A DNA stretch of 64,000 nucleotides, from positions 14,716-78,715 of the forward strand of contig JBBCJU010000011.1 of NCBI GenBank assembly GCA_037190145.1, given 5' to 3'. How positions within the stretch are numbered: the first letter of the stretch is position 1; the number at the start of each line of letters is the position of its first letter. This DNA is from 55-13 sp037190145 (GTDB lineage Bacteria; Armatimonadota; Fimbriimonadia; Fimbriimonadales; Fimbriimonadaceae). The notes beneath the pieces are model-generated. The model saw only the letters and a program-made list of their open reading frames with translations. It ran no database searches and was not told where the DNA came from. The position numbers were made by a program, and so were the translations under genes. This document shows positions 51,741 through 60,206 of the stretch, piece by piece.

Positions 51741-51880
51741 GGTTCCGTTCGCACCTACGGTACAGAAAATGGAATTCGGCTCAGGCAAGGGCGAATGCCC
51801 CATCTGCCATTTTTGTTACCTTTTGCACAGTTACTTCTGCTGATAAACACGATTTCACTTGCATAAATCTGCGAAGGGTA

Positions 51881-51908
51881 TTGACGCAAAGTCCCCTGAA
51901 CCTAGAAA
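51881..51908 (+). promoter_or_regulatory. Possible sigma70-type promoter of the sugar ABC operon
   Basis: TTGACG and TAGAAA are separated by 16 bases; transcription would begin about 20 bases before the ATG at 51934. This is a match by eye only. Confidence 0.35.
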
Positions 51909-51933
51909 CTAGGAGCATGCTCGGTGTTGCGCA

Positions 51934-53253
51934 ATGACTTTTAAGATGGGGGCAGGGTTAGCCCTAGTGACGTTCATTGCGATAGGAGCAGTGATCGCCG
52001 GTGATAAAGCGGTATCTCGCCAAGAACGCACAGATCGTGTAACGGTTGTGTATTGGGAGAAGTGGACTGGTTCTGAAAGCGAAGAGATGCGGAAGGTAGT
52101 AGAAGCCTTCAATGCCAGTCAAGATCGCATCTATGTGAAGTACCTCAGCATCTCTGGTGTTGACAGTAAAACTCGCTTGGCCACGGCGGGAGGAAATCCG
52201 CCCGATATCGCAGGAATCTGGGGGGATCAGATTTGCCAGTTTGCAGATGCAAACGCCCTTACTGATCTAACCCAGCTTTGCGAGGAGACCGGCCTCGACA
52301 AGGATTACTACATCCCAGGATATTGGGAAAGTTATAACTATAAAGACCGAGTTTGGGCTTTGCCCAGCACGCCGGCCGCCATTGCTTTGCATGTGAGGAC
52401 GGAGTTGGTGCCGCCTGATGTGGCTACTCCCGAGACTTTCCCCAAAACCTTTGAAGAACTGGACGCTTTGGTTGAGCGAATCTCAAAGAAAGGGAACAAA
52501 GGAGGGATAGAGTTGGCTGGTTTCCTGCCGAGCAATCCCGGTTGGTGGAATTGGGCATGGGGAAACTACTACGGCGGAAGTATTTTTGATGGCAAGAACG
52601 TCACTTTGAATTCTAAAGAGAATCTGAGAGCCTTTGAGTGGATTTACAAATACACCAAAAAGTTTGGCTCTAAGGAAGTGCAGAGCTTCCAGAGCGGTTT
52701 TGGCAACTTCGCCTCACCTCAAGATCCATTTATGAATGGAAAAGTGGCGACGGAGATGAACGGTGTTTGGAAAGCAAACTACATCAATGTCTATAAACCT
52801 GGCCTGAAATGGTTTGCCGTTCCGATGCCTTATCCAGCAGATCGACCAGACCTCAAGAATTCCACCAACCTGACGCAAGATGTTCTCGCGATTCCTCGCG
52901 GGGCAAAAAATGTGAAAGAGGCTTTCGAATTCATCCGATTTGTCCAACGCCAGGATGTGATGGAAGGTCTGTGTAGTGCCCACGGCAAAAACTCTCCCCT
53001 GGCCAGGGTCAGCGAAGAGTTTTTCAATAATCACCCCAATAAATACATTCGACTTTTTGATGAACTTGCTCGGTCTCCCAACGCTTTTAACGTGCCCCAG
53101 GTCGGAATCTTCCCTCAGATTAGTGGGGAGATGAGCGTGGCTTTTCAAGAAGTGAATTCAGAACAGAAGACGCCAAAGCAAGCCCTGGATGATGCGCAAC
53201 GACGGGCTGAGGTGATTTGGAGTACCTATCGCAAGCAGGTGCTGGCTCAATGA
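51934..53253 (+). CDS. ABC transporter sugar-binding protein (family 1)
   Basis: The 439-residue product has an N-terminal hydrophobic export signal (MGAGLALVTFIAIGAVIAGD) and the family 1 solute-binding fold: VTVVYWEKWTGSESEEMRKV, GNPPDIAGIWGDQICQFADA, FMNGKVATEMNGVWKANYIN and FEFIRFVQRQDVMEGLCSAH. It has no lipobox Cys, so it is periplasmic or anchored by an uncleaved helix. Two permease genes follow directly, the first overlapping by 4 bases. The substrate is probably an oligosaccharide by family; none is identifiable. ATG 51934 or 51946 is the start. Confidence 0.9.
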   Translation: MTFKMGAGLALVTFIAIGAVIAGDKAVSRQERTDRVTVVYWEKWTGSESEEMRKVVEAFNASQDRIYVKYLSISGVDSKTRLATAGGNPPDIAGIWGDQICQFADANALTDLTQLCEETGLDKDYYIPGYWESYNYKDRVWALPSTPAAIALHVRTELVPPDVATPETFPKTFEELDALVERISKKGNKGGIELAGFLPSNPGWWNWAWGNYYGGSIFDGKNVTLNSKENLRAFEWIYKYTKKFGSKEVQSFQSGFGNFASPQDPFMNGKVATEMNGVWKANYINVYKPGLKWFAVPMPYPADRPDLKNSTNLTQDVLAIPRGAKNVKEAFEFIRFVQRQDVMEGLCSAHGKNSPLARVSEEFFNNHPNKYIRLFDELARSPNAFNVPQVGIFPQISGEMSVAFQEVNSEQKTPKQALDDAQRRAEVIWSTYRKQVLAQ

Positions 53254-54122
53254 AAAGAGACGCTCGTGCCGGCTACTTATTTGCGTTGCCATGGATTCTG
53301 GGATTTCTCATTTTTCTCGCGTATCCCGTCCTCGCTTCGCTCTACTATTCGTTCACAAACTTCTCTGTCCTTCGTCCACCCCAAAGCGTTGGAACCGATA
53401 ACTATCGGGAGTTAGCCGGAGATGGAGTTTTTTGGCAAGCCCTGGGCAATACGCTCATGTATACAGCGGGGGCGGTGCCCTTGACCACGACGGTTGCCAT
53501 TATCCTTGCCTTGCTACTGAACACAAAGGTTAAGGGAATGGCCTTCTATCGGACCATCTTCTTTCTGCCATCCTTGGTGCCGATGGTTGCCCTAGGAACT
53601 CTTTTCCTTTGGATTTTCAATGGCGACTATGGTTTGCTTAACGAAGGTATTCGTGCTTCGGGAGGTGAACCTCCTAACTGGCTTGGCGACCCAGCTTGGG
53701 CTAAATGGACGTTGGTTCTAATCTCGATGTGGGGATGTGGCCAAGCTATGGTCATCTACCTGGCGGGACTTCAGAACGTGCCTGTCTCGCTCTACGAGGC
53801 TGCTGATCTCGACGGTGCAAAGCTTTGGGAAAAGACCCGAAACGTAACTCTTCCCATGATCTCGCCCGTCATCCTTTTCAATGTCGTGATGGGAATTATC
53901 GGTGCGTTGCAAGTTTTCGCCGTGCCCTATGTTATGTTCCCAGGAGGGGCTCCTGCTCGGTCAACCTATTTCATCGCCAGCTATTTGTTTGATAACGCTT
54001 TCCAATTCCAACGTATGGGTTATGCCAGTGCGCTAGGTTGGGTGATGTTCATCATTACACTGGTTCTCACTATTGTCGCGCTTAAGATCTCGGAGCGCCA
54101 TGTCCACTATGAGACGGAATAA
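53250..54122 (+). CDS. ABC sugar transporter permease (MalF/UgpA-type)
   Basis: ATG 53250 overlaps the TGA of the binding-protein gene (ATGA) and gives MKRDARAGYLFALPWILGFL, a normal permease start. Six membrane helices and the EAA loop EAADLDGAKLWEKTRNVTLP are present. It forms the channel with the next gene product. The ATPase must come from elsewhere. Confidence 0.93.
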   Translation: MKRDARAGYLFALPWILGFLIFLAYPVLASLYYSFTNFSVLRPPQSVGTDNYRELAGDGVFWQALGNTLMYTAGAVPLTTTVAIILALLLNTKVKGMAFYRTIFFLPSLVPMVALGTLFLWIFNGDYGLLNEGIRASGGEPPNWLGDPAWAKWTLVLISMWGCGQAMVIYLAGLQNVPVSLYEAADLDGAKLWEKTRNVTLPMISPVILFNVVMGIIGALQVFAVPYVMFPGGAPARSTYFIASYLFDNAFQFQRMGYASALGWVMFIITLVLTIVALKISERHVHYETE

Positions 54123-54125
54123 GCC

Positions 54126-54977
54126 ATGAAGAACCGAAAACTAGCCTCAACAGCCTTAACTCACGTGGCGCTGGTTATCCTGTCGGTTGCATTTTTGCTT
54201 CCGTTGTTATGGATGATGAGTACATCGCTCAAGCCAATTGATGAGACTTTGACCTCTCCGCCTAAATGGCTGCCTTCGCAGATTCTATGGGAAAACTATC
54301 CTAAGGCTGTCACCTACAACAGTGAACAACTGGGCTACATCCCGTTCTTGGTCTATGCCCGAAACACAGTGATAGTCACCGTTCTCACCATCATTGGAGC
54401 CGTTGTTTCCAATGCTCTGGTTGCTTACTCGTTTGCGCGACTAAAATGGCCTGGACGAGACTTCTTTTTCGGCGCGACACTTGCTACCATGATGATCCCG
54501 TTCCCGGTCTTGATGGTGCCTACGTTCTCCCTCTTTAGAACATTGGGCTGGGTTGGCAGCTTCAAACCCCTTTGGGTACCCGCATTCTTTGCCAGCGCCT
54601 TCTCCATTTTCTTGCTCCGGCAGTTCTTTAAGACCATTCCCATGGAGTTGAGCGAAGCTGCAAAACTAGATGGCTGCAGCGAACTCCGGATTTTCACAGA
54701 TGTGATCGTTCCTCTAGCCAAACCCGCCCTGACGGTGGTGGCGCTCTTCACCTTCATGGGTTCTTGGAACGACTTTCTCGGCCCCCTGATCTACTTAGTA
54801 GACCAAAACACCTTCACGCTATCGCTCGGTCTGTCTGCTTATCAGACTCAGCACGGCGGCACACAGTGGAATCTACTCATGGCCGCAACCCTCCTCGTCA
54901 TCCTTCCCGTGATCCTAGTCTTTTTCTTCGCTCAAAAAGTCTTCATCCAAGGCATCGCGACGAGTGGTTTCAAATGA
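54126..54977 (+). CDS. ABC sugar transporter permease (MalG/UgpE-type)
   Basis: The 283-residue protein has six membrane helices, the N-terminal LPLLWMMSTSLKPIDETLTS typical of MalG-type permeases, and the EAA loop EAAKLDGCSELRIFTDVIVP. It begins 3 bases after the first permease and is the last gene of the operon; no ATPase gene follows, as is common where one MsmX-like ATPase serves several importers. Confidence 0.93.
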   Translation: MKNRKLASTALTHVALVILSVAFLLPLLWMMSTSLKPIDETLTSPPKWLPSQILWENYPKAVTYNSEQLGYIPFLVYARNTVIVTVLTIIGAVVSNALVAYSFARLKWPGRDFFFGATLATMMIPFPVLMVPTFSLFRTLGWVGSFKPLWVPAFFASAFSIFLLRQFFKTIPMELSEAAKLDGCSELRIFTDVIVPLAKPALTVVALFTFMGSWNDFLGPLIYLVDQNTFTLSLGLSAYQTQHGGTQWNLLMAATLLVILPVILVFFFAQKVFIQGIATSGFK

Positions 54978-55103
54978 AGGATCTATTCGGCAATTTGTGA
55001 CTGCCTTGTTCATAAGCCCTCAATTTGGATCGATCTATCCTTGAAGGGGCAAAAACTAACGATGTCACTGGACATTGCGGCGGCAAAACGTTAAGTGGGA
55101 ATT

Positions 55104-55178
55104 TGGAGCGGGCGACGAGAGTCGAACTCGCGACTTCAACCTTGGGAAGGTCGCACTCTACCACTGAGTTACACCCGC
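55104..55178 (-). tRNA. tRNA-Gly (CCC), CCA encoded
   Basis: On the minus strand: acceptor GCGGGTG/CGCCCGC (one T-G wobble), D arm ACTC AGTGGTA GAGT, anticodon stem CGACC/GGTTG with loop TTCCCAA (anticodon CCC), T arm GCGAG TTCGACT CTCGT-like, then TCCA. The 126 bases before it (54978-55103) show no gene. Confidence 0.96.
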
Positions 55179-55257
55179 TCTTGTTGTCGATTGTAGTCTG
55201 TGGTCTGCAGTTTGTAAAGCCTTATCTACAGACTACAGGTCACAAACAACAAGGTCT

Positions 55258-55331
55258 TGGAGCGGGTGGCGGGAATCGAACCCGCGTGGCCAGCTTGGAA
55301 GGCTGGAACTTTACCACTAAGCTACACCCGC
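55258..55331 (-). tRNA. tRNA-Gly (UCC), CCA encoded
   Basis: On the minus strand: acceptor GCGGGTG/CACCCGC, anticodon stem CCAGC/GCTGG with loop CTTCCAA (anticodon TCC), T arm GCGGG TTCGATT CCCGC, then TCCA. It is paired with tRNA-Gly(CCC) 79 bases away; the two share the same acceptor start and probably one transcript. Confidence 0.97.
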
Positions 55332-55399
55332 TTGCTCTACTTTTCAATATACCAGACAGAGCTAGCGGGTGCGAAGCGAAGTGGCACTAACGATAGGGC

Positions 55400-56482
55400 T
55401 TAATCAACATTTGTTGATGTCAACTCAATCTCTACTTCTTTGGTTTGCGTAACCCCTACTGACACTCGCTTTTCTTTCAGCATATTGCCGATGGGGCCGC
55501 TTAACCATCCCTCAGATGAATAAAGGAGATCTAGCGATAAATTTGGAATCGCTAATTGGCTTGCACTAAACTTAAACCCAGCATAAGCTCCTGAAGCTAC
55601 ATCCACACTTCCCGAAGCAGTCACGTTGTAGGACGTTGTCAGAATAGAGGTCAGCAAGTTCGACACTGTATTCCACGTACTAGTCAACGTTACGTTCCCA
55701 GGCAGCATTGTCGATGTACTTGTTGAGACTTGAGCTCCAGACTCTGTGATCTGACCAATCATGCGGACCGTGCGGTTGATATTATCTTGAGTGAAAACTC
55801 GGTAAGAAGTTACTAACTGACTTCCACCGCCCACAAGGTTTTTTCGCAAACGAGAACGAATCGCGAGATGATCTTGACCTTTAAATCGAACTTGCACCAC
55901 ATCTTGGGTATCTACTGCGGTCTGGACAGTCTTTCCCAAAAGAGTGCGAGTTGATGTCACTACATCATAAACCCACTGGTCTCCTATCTCAAGCAGGCGT
56001 GTTACGTTCACATCTATTCCGCCGCCAGTTGTTCCTCCGGTTGTAGAACCAGTTGTCGAGCCCGTTGTAGAACCTGTGGTTGAACCAGTTGTAGAACCTG
56101 TCGTGGAACCAGTAGTTGCTCCGGTAGTAGATCCTGTTGTAGCGCCCGTAGTAGAACCCGTTGTGGATCCGGTGGTCGAGCCTGTTGTAGATCCTGTCGT
56201 TGAACCGGTGGTAGAACCAGTCGTTGCTCCGGTTGTAGAACCCGTAGTGACTCCAGTTGTGGAACCAGTTGATCCTGTAGTGGAGCTAGTAGAGCCCGTT
56301 GTTGCTGTCGTTCCAGTCGTTAGGCCCGTCGTCAAACCTGTTGACCCTGCTGTAGCTCCAGCCGTTTCGCCCGATGTTATGCCACTGTCAGAGCCACCTC
56401 CGCCTGAGCCGCCACAGCCAATGAGAACAGCGACTCCGACTACAGCGGAAAGCGCGATCATTGTCTTAAAATTCTTGTGCAA
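55400..56482 (-). CDS. Lipoprotein with a Thr-Thr-Gly-Ser tetrapeptide repeat linker
   Basis: The 360-residue product has a lipoprotein signal (MIALSAVVGVAVLIGC, Cys23) and a Gly/Ser stretch. Residues about 49-155 are a low-complexity linker of roughly twenty TTG(S/A/G/V) units. The C-terminal 200 residues form a separate folded-looking domain (RLLEIGDQWVYDVVTSTRTL ... EKRVSVGVTQTKEVEIELTS). The linker probably lifts the C-terminal domain off the membrane. No family is recognised for that domain. The synonymous codons vary between repeats. The upstream region to 56609 is AT-rich and holds nothing else. Confidence 0.85.
   Translation of the reverse strand: MHKNFKTMIALSAVVGVAVLIGCGGSGGGGSDSGITSGETAGATAGSTGLTTGLTTGTTATTGSTSSTTGSTGSTTGVTTGSTTGATTGSTTGSTTGSTTGSTTGSTTGSTTGATTGSTTGATTGSTTGSTTGSTTGSTTGSTTGSTTGGTTGGGIDVNVTRLLEIGDQWVYDVVTSTRTLLGKTVQTAVDTQDVVQVRFKGQDHLAIRSRLRKNLVGGGSQLVTSYRVFTQDNINRTVRMIGQITESGAQVSTSTSTMLPGNVTLTSTWNTVSNLLTSILTTSYNVTASGSVDVASGAYAGFKFSASQLAIPNLSLDLLYSSEGWLSGPIGNMLKEKRVSVGVTQTKEVEIELTSTNVD
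56020..56338. repeat. 12-bp coding tandem repeat (TTGS linker)
   Basis: About twenty imperfect 12-bp units (plus-strand form GTNGAACCNGTN and relatives with GCN or GAT at the second codon) encode the TTGS-type linker. Third codon positions differ widely between units. Confidence 0.88.
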
Positions 56483-56609
56483 GGTTTCCTCCTACTGGCA
56501 TGGCCAGCAATGAAACACACACTTAAATGTGCGCTTCTATGGAGTTAAAAATCGGTCTAAAGAAATAAATCTTTATACCGATTTGGAAATTTTATCCATT
56601 TAAGTACGA

Positions 56610-58889
56610 TTATTCACCGTAAGGAACCCATATGTTCTTGACCTGGCAGGCGTTCCGGAGCCAACTCGTCAGTGCATTTCTTCCGGGAAAGGGCGTACAC
56701 CAGGTTCGCTTCATATTGCTCGCTGCTCGCAAACGTACACTTCCGGCACATTCATGTCGGAAACACCAGATTGCATCCACCGCATCATGTTCTGATAGAG
56801 TTGCCGCTAACTCCATTGCATCTCCGGTTAGGATATTAATGGTGCCTGCCGGAACATCAGAAGCTTCAATTACTCGATATAGCAAAACTGCAGACAAAGC
56901 TGAAGGAGGAGCCACCAAGGTCAGGGAATTGCCCATGCAAAGTGCAGACCCAATGGTTGTTGCAAGCGCGAAGAGGGTTGAATCATCCGGCAAGATTGCA
57001 GCAATCTGGCCCATAGGTTCATTCAGGGTGTAAGTAATGCCGCGCATGGGAGTGCCATGCACATGTCCATCCCATTTGTCCGCCATCGCGGCAAAATCAA
57101 ATAGGGCTTCAATAGACGCCTCAAACTCATCATCACTAACTCGGAATTGGTTTCGAGCTTGCATCAAGTTTTCGGCAAGATAGTAGAGAATTTGAGCTCG
57201 TTGATGACCTGACTGCGTTGCCCACGCGGGCTGGGCACCCATCGATGCCTCAATGGCATTACGAATGTCTTTTCGATTCGCCACCGCATAGTCTTGGCCA
57301 TCTAGAGAGTAGGAGTAACCACTATCGGGCCGAACTTGCTTTCCACCGATAAATAGCTTGTGAGTTGTGTCGAGGCTGGAGGGCATGGGAGAGGCGCTGA
57401 CTGGCAGAGAGAACAAACTTTCGGATTCGAAACCGGACTGCTTCACATATTCCATCAGTCCTTCTCTTCCTCCCTCACGCCCAAAACCGCTTTCTCGATA
57501 GCCACCAAACCCCGAGGCGGCATCGAACTGATTTGTACAATTCACCCAAACGGTGCCCGCCTTAATCTTCGCCGCCACATCGTGAGCCAGCGAAATACTT
57601 TCAGTCCAAACCGAGGCGGCTAGGCCATATGGAGTGTTATTAGCAAGAGCTACGGCTTCCGCAGGAGTCCGAAACGTCAGGACGACGAGAACGGGGCCAA
57701 ATATCTCAACTTGGGCCACAGTAGAAGCCGGTGCAACACCGGTTAGCAGGGTTGGAGGAAAAAACCAACCTTGAGTCGGGCACATCATTTCCGGCTGAAA
57801 CTTCACCGCCCCTTCCGCTACACCTTGGTCCACCAACTGAGAGATTCTTTGATGCTGAATTGGATCTACAATGGCGCCGATATCAATTGTCTTGTCGAGA
57901 GGATCTCCCATCTTGAGAGAAACCATTCGAGACTTCAACTTTTCAATAAACCTCTCAGCAATGGATTCCTGGACCAGCAGTCGAGACCCAGCACAACAAA
58001 CCTGTCCTTGGTTCAGCCAGATTGCATCGACCAAACCTTCGATAGCTGAATCCTGATCTGCATCTTCAAAAACAACATAGGGAGACTTTCCACCCAGTTC
58101 AAGAGATAGGTGCTTCTCCGAATCAGCCGTTGCCTTTCGAATGATTCTTCCGACCTCCGTGGAACCAGTAAAGGCAACCTTGTCAACTCCGGGATGCTCC
58201 ACAATGAAGCGCCCAGTATCTCCATCTCCGGTGACAATATTAACCACGCCTTTCGGGAGCCCAATCCGTTCACAAATCTCCGCAAACAAAAGGGCCGTTA
58301 GAGACGTAAACTCTGCGGGCTTCAACACAACCGTGTTTCCCGTCGCCAAGGCCGGAGCGATCTTCCACGCAAGCATTAGAAGAGGAAAGTTCCAAGGGAT
58401 GATCTGCCCACATACTCCGAGCGGCGTATGGCCAGGCAACTCTCTATCCATCACTTGAGCCCAACCGGCATGGTGATAGAAGTGCCTTATCACCAGCGGA
58501 ACATCGATGTCTCGAGTCTCGCGAATCGGCTTGCCGTTATCCATGGATTCCAGAACGGCAAACAATCGGGCATGCTTTTGCACTTGGCGCGCGATGGCGT
58601 ATAGATGTCTTGCTCGCGCATGTCCCCCTATGTTCCACCACTGAGGCTGAGCTTCCTTAGCCGCAAATACCGCCCGATCAACATCCCCTTCTGAACCTTG
58701 AGATATAAGGGCTAGTGGCTGTGCAGTGGCTGGATTAAGGCTCTCGAAATGACGTTGGCCGCTGGTCCATTCGCCGCCGATATACATCCCAAATTTGCGA
58801 CCATGAGCATCAAGCCATTCTTCGACCAGAGTAGATGATTCTGGCGCGGGACCATATTCCATGGAATCGAAAAGATCGACGATGCTCAC
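56610..58889 (-). CDS. ALDH16-type double-domain aldehyde dehydrogenase
   Basis: The 759-residue protein contains one complete ALDH domain (to about 490): GVCGQIIPWNFPLLMLAWKI, VAFTGSTEVGRIIRKA, the base Glu in SLELGGKSPYVVFEDAD and the nucleophile Cys in LNQGQVCCAGSRLL. A second, shorter ALDH-like domain follows, without catalytic Cys, and ends in the ALDH16 signature CQVKNIWVPYGE. Bacterial ALDH16 enzymes oxidise aldehydes; the second domain is structural. It follows an MFS exporter gene after 5 bases and a GH4 gene before that. It could also supply alpha-ketoglutarate semialdehyde oxidation for the hydroxyproline pathway, which has no ALDH of its own here, but nothing proves that. Confidence 0.88.
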   Translation of the reverse strand: MSIVDLFDSMEYGPAPESSTLVEEWLDAHGRKFGMYIGGEWTSGQRHFESLNPATAQPLALISQGSEGDVDRAVFAAKEAQPQWWNIGGHARARHLYAIARQVQKHARLFAVLESMDNGKPIRETRDIDVPLVIRHFYHHAGWAQVMDRELPGHTPLGVCGQIIPWNFPLLMLAWKIAPALATGNTVVLKPAEFTSLTALLFAEICERIGLPKGVVNIVTGDGDTGRFIVEHPGVDKVAFTGSTEVGRIIRKATADSEKHLSLELGGKSPYVVFEDADQDSAIEGLVDAIWLNQGQVCCAGSRLLVQESIAERFIEKLKSRMVSLKMGDPLDKTIDIGAIVDPIQHQRISQLVDQGVAEGAVKFQPEMMCPTQGWFFPPTLLTGVAPASTVAQVEIFGPVLVVLTFRTPAEAVALANNTPYGLAASVWTESISLAHDVAAKIKAGTVWVNCTNQFDAASGFGGYRESGFGREGGREGLMEYVKQSGFESESLFSLPVSASPMPSSLDTTHKLFIGGKQVRPDSGYSYSLDGQDYAVANRKDIRNAIEASMGAQPAWATQSGHQRAQILYYLAENLMQARNQFRVSDDEFEASIEALFDFAAMADKWDGHVHGTPMRGITYTLNEPMGQIAAILPDDSTLFALATTIGSALCMGNSLTLVAPPSALSAVLLYRVIEASDVPAGTINILTGDAMELAATLSEHDAVDAIWCFRHECAGSVRLRAASNMKRTWCTPFPGRNALTSWLRNACQVKNIWVPYGE

Positions 58890-58894
58890 AAACT

Positions 58895-60157
58895 CTATTG
58901 TGTCGCGTGGTCTGGCTCGGTGGTGTGCTCATACGCTAGAAGTTCTTTGCCGGTAAGGGAATAGATAACAGCAACAACCATGCACCCCAAACCTCCAATA
59001 ACGACTGATAGCCGTGGGCCAAGCCAGAGAGCCAAGGCTCCTGATTCAAGATCTCCCAAGCGCGGACCTGCCATATTGAAAATCATCGAAGTCGCAGACA
59101 TACGCCCTCGAACTTCATCCGGGGTGGAGAGTTGACGAATGGTTTGACGAAGAACTGTGCTGATCATATCTGCCGCGCCCGTAGCCGCCAGGAAGATCAT
59201 CGCAGTGATTAGGTTTGTGCTAATCCCAAAACCTACTGTCACAAGGCCGTAGCATCCCACCATTGCCAAAACCCACCTTCCTTGATGCCGAATAGGGGGC
59301 AACAAGGCCAGTGTAACGGATGCAACCAAAGCACCCATTCCAGCAGCAGAAGCGAGTAAGCCATAACCCTTTGGCCCAAGTTCCAGGATATCGGCAAAAG
59401 CAGGCAAAAGGGCATCCGCTGCGGAAAGGAATGTGGCCCAAAAATCTAACGTCATAGACTGACGCAAAATAGGTTTTCGCCACACGAATGCAAGGCCTTC
59501 CCTGACCAATTCAAGCATCATCGGGACGGTTAAGCGATCGGGCTTTTCCGTCGCAATTTTCTTCGGCATCAGCCAAACGGCATATATTAGCGCCACAAAC
59601 GACAGAGCATTGAAGATGTAACAGAGGGTAAGCCCTTTCACTGGCCCGATGGGTAGACCAATAAGAATCCCCGCTGCCATGGGGCCGAGCACTTCGCTCA
59701 TTCGCCACTGAATGCCATTGACACTGGCTGCATTCGGAAATGCAGAGCGCGGCACCAAGGTTGTCATCATCGCTTGGCGAGTTGGATTATTGAAGGCCAT
59801 CGGGATGACGCTCAAAGTCACCAGAATGATTAAGTTCCATGCCGTAGCAACGCCAATATACGTGACTACTGCGATCGCAACGGAAAAGAACGCCAGGCAA
59901 GTTTGGGTTACCAGCAGAATAGTGCGACGGTTGTAGCGATCTGCAAACACGCCTCCCGCCATGCTGAATAATAAGAGTGGTACTACCCTAAGGCCAGCGA
60001 CAAGTCCGGACATGAAGGGGTTTTGAGTTAGGTAGTAGACATGCCAAGCTACCGCCCACATTTGTACGCTACCGCCTACGTTTGACACGAAACTCCCAAG
60101 AATGAAATTCCTGAAGTCTCGGTGCCCCAAAGCAGGCAGGCGATCAATTATGGGCAC
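58895..60157 (-). CDS. MFS transporter, EntS-like (MFS_3) exporter
   Basis: The 420-residue protein has twelve predicted membrane helices and the early motif GGVFADRYNRRTILLVTQTC of the MFS_3/EntS group, with NNPTRQAMMTTLVPRSAFPN and STPDEVRGRMSATSMIF. Members export siderophores, drugs or other small molecules. GTG 60157 is the start. It is the second gene of a GH4-MFS-ALDH16 unit (50 bases after GH4, 5 before ALDH16). The substrate is unknown. Confidence 0.88.
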   Translation of the reverse strand: MPIIDRLPALGHRDFRNFILGSFVSNVGGSVQMWAVAWHVYYLTQNPFMSGLVAGLRVVPLLLFSMAGGVFADRYNRRTILLVTQTCLAFFSVAIAVVTYIGVATAWNLIILVTLSVIPMAFNNPTRQAMMTTLVPRSAFPNAASVNGIQWRMSEVLGPMAAGILIGLPIGPVKGLTLCYIFNALSFVALIYAVWLMPKKIATEKPDRLTVPMMLELVREGLAFVWRKPILRQSMTLDFWATFLSAADALLPAFADILELGPKGYGLLASAAGMGALVASVTLALLPPIRHQGRWVLAMVGCYGLVTVGFGISTNLITAMIFLAATGAADMISTVLRQTIRQLSTPDEVRGRMSATSMIFNMAGPRLGDLESGALALWLGPRLSVVIGGLGCMVVAVIYSLTGKELLAYEHTTEPDHATQ

Positions 60158-60206
60158 CCGTGTAGGTTACGTTATTTCCGGCACTCGGTTCAGCTTAAAG
60201 CCAGAA

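Noticed and set aside
51917..51937. Tiny leader ORF (MLGVAQ) overlapping the sugar-binding protein start
   Set aside because: Its AGGAG is one base from the ATG, too close for initiation; the ATGA overlap looks accidental.
56076..56513. Plus-strand frame encoding VVEPVV-type repeats (145 residues)
   Set aside because: It is the antisense of the TTGS repeat of the lipoprotein gene; any 12-bp repeat keeps extra frames open. No ribosome site, and the minus-strand frame has a proper signal peptide.
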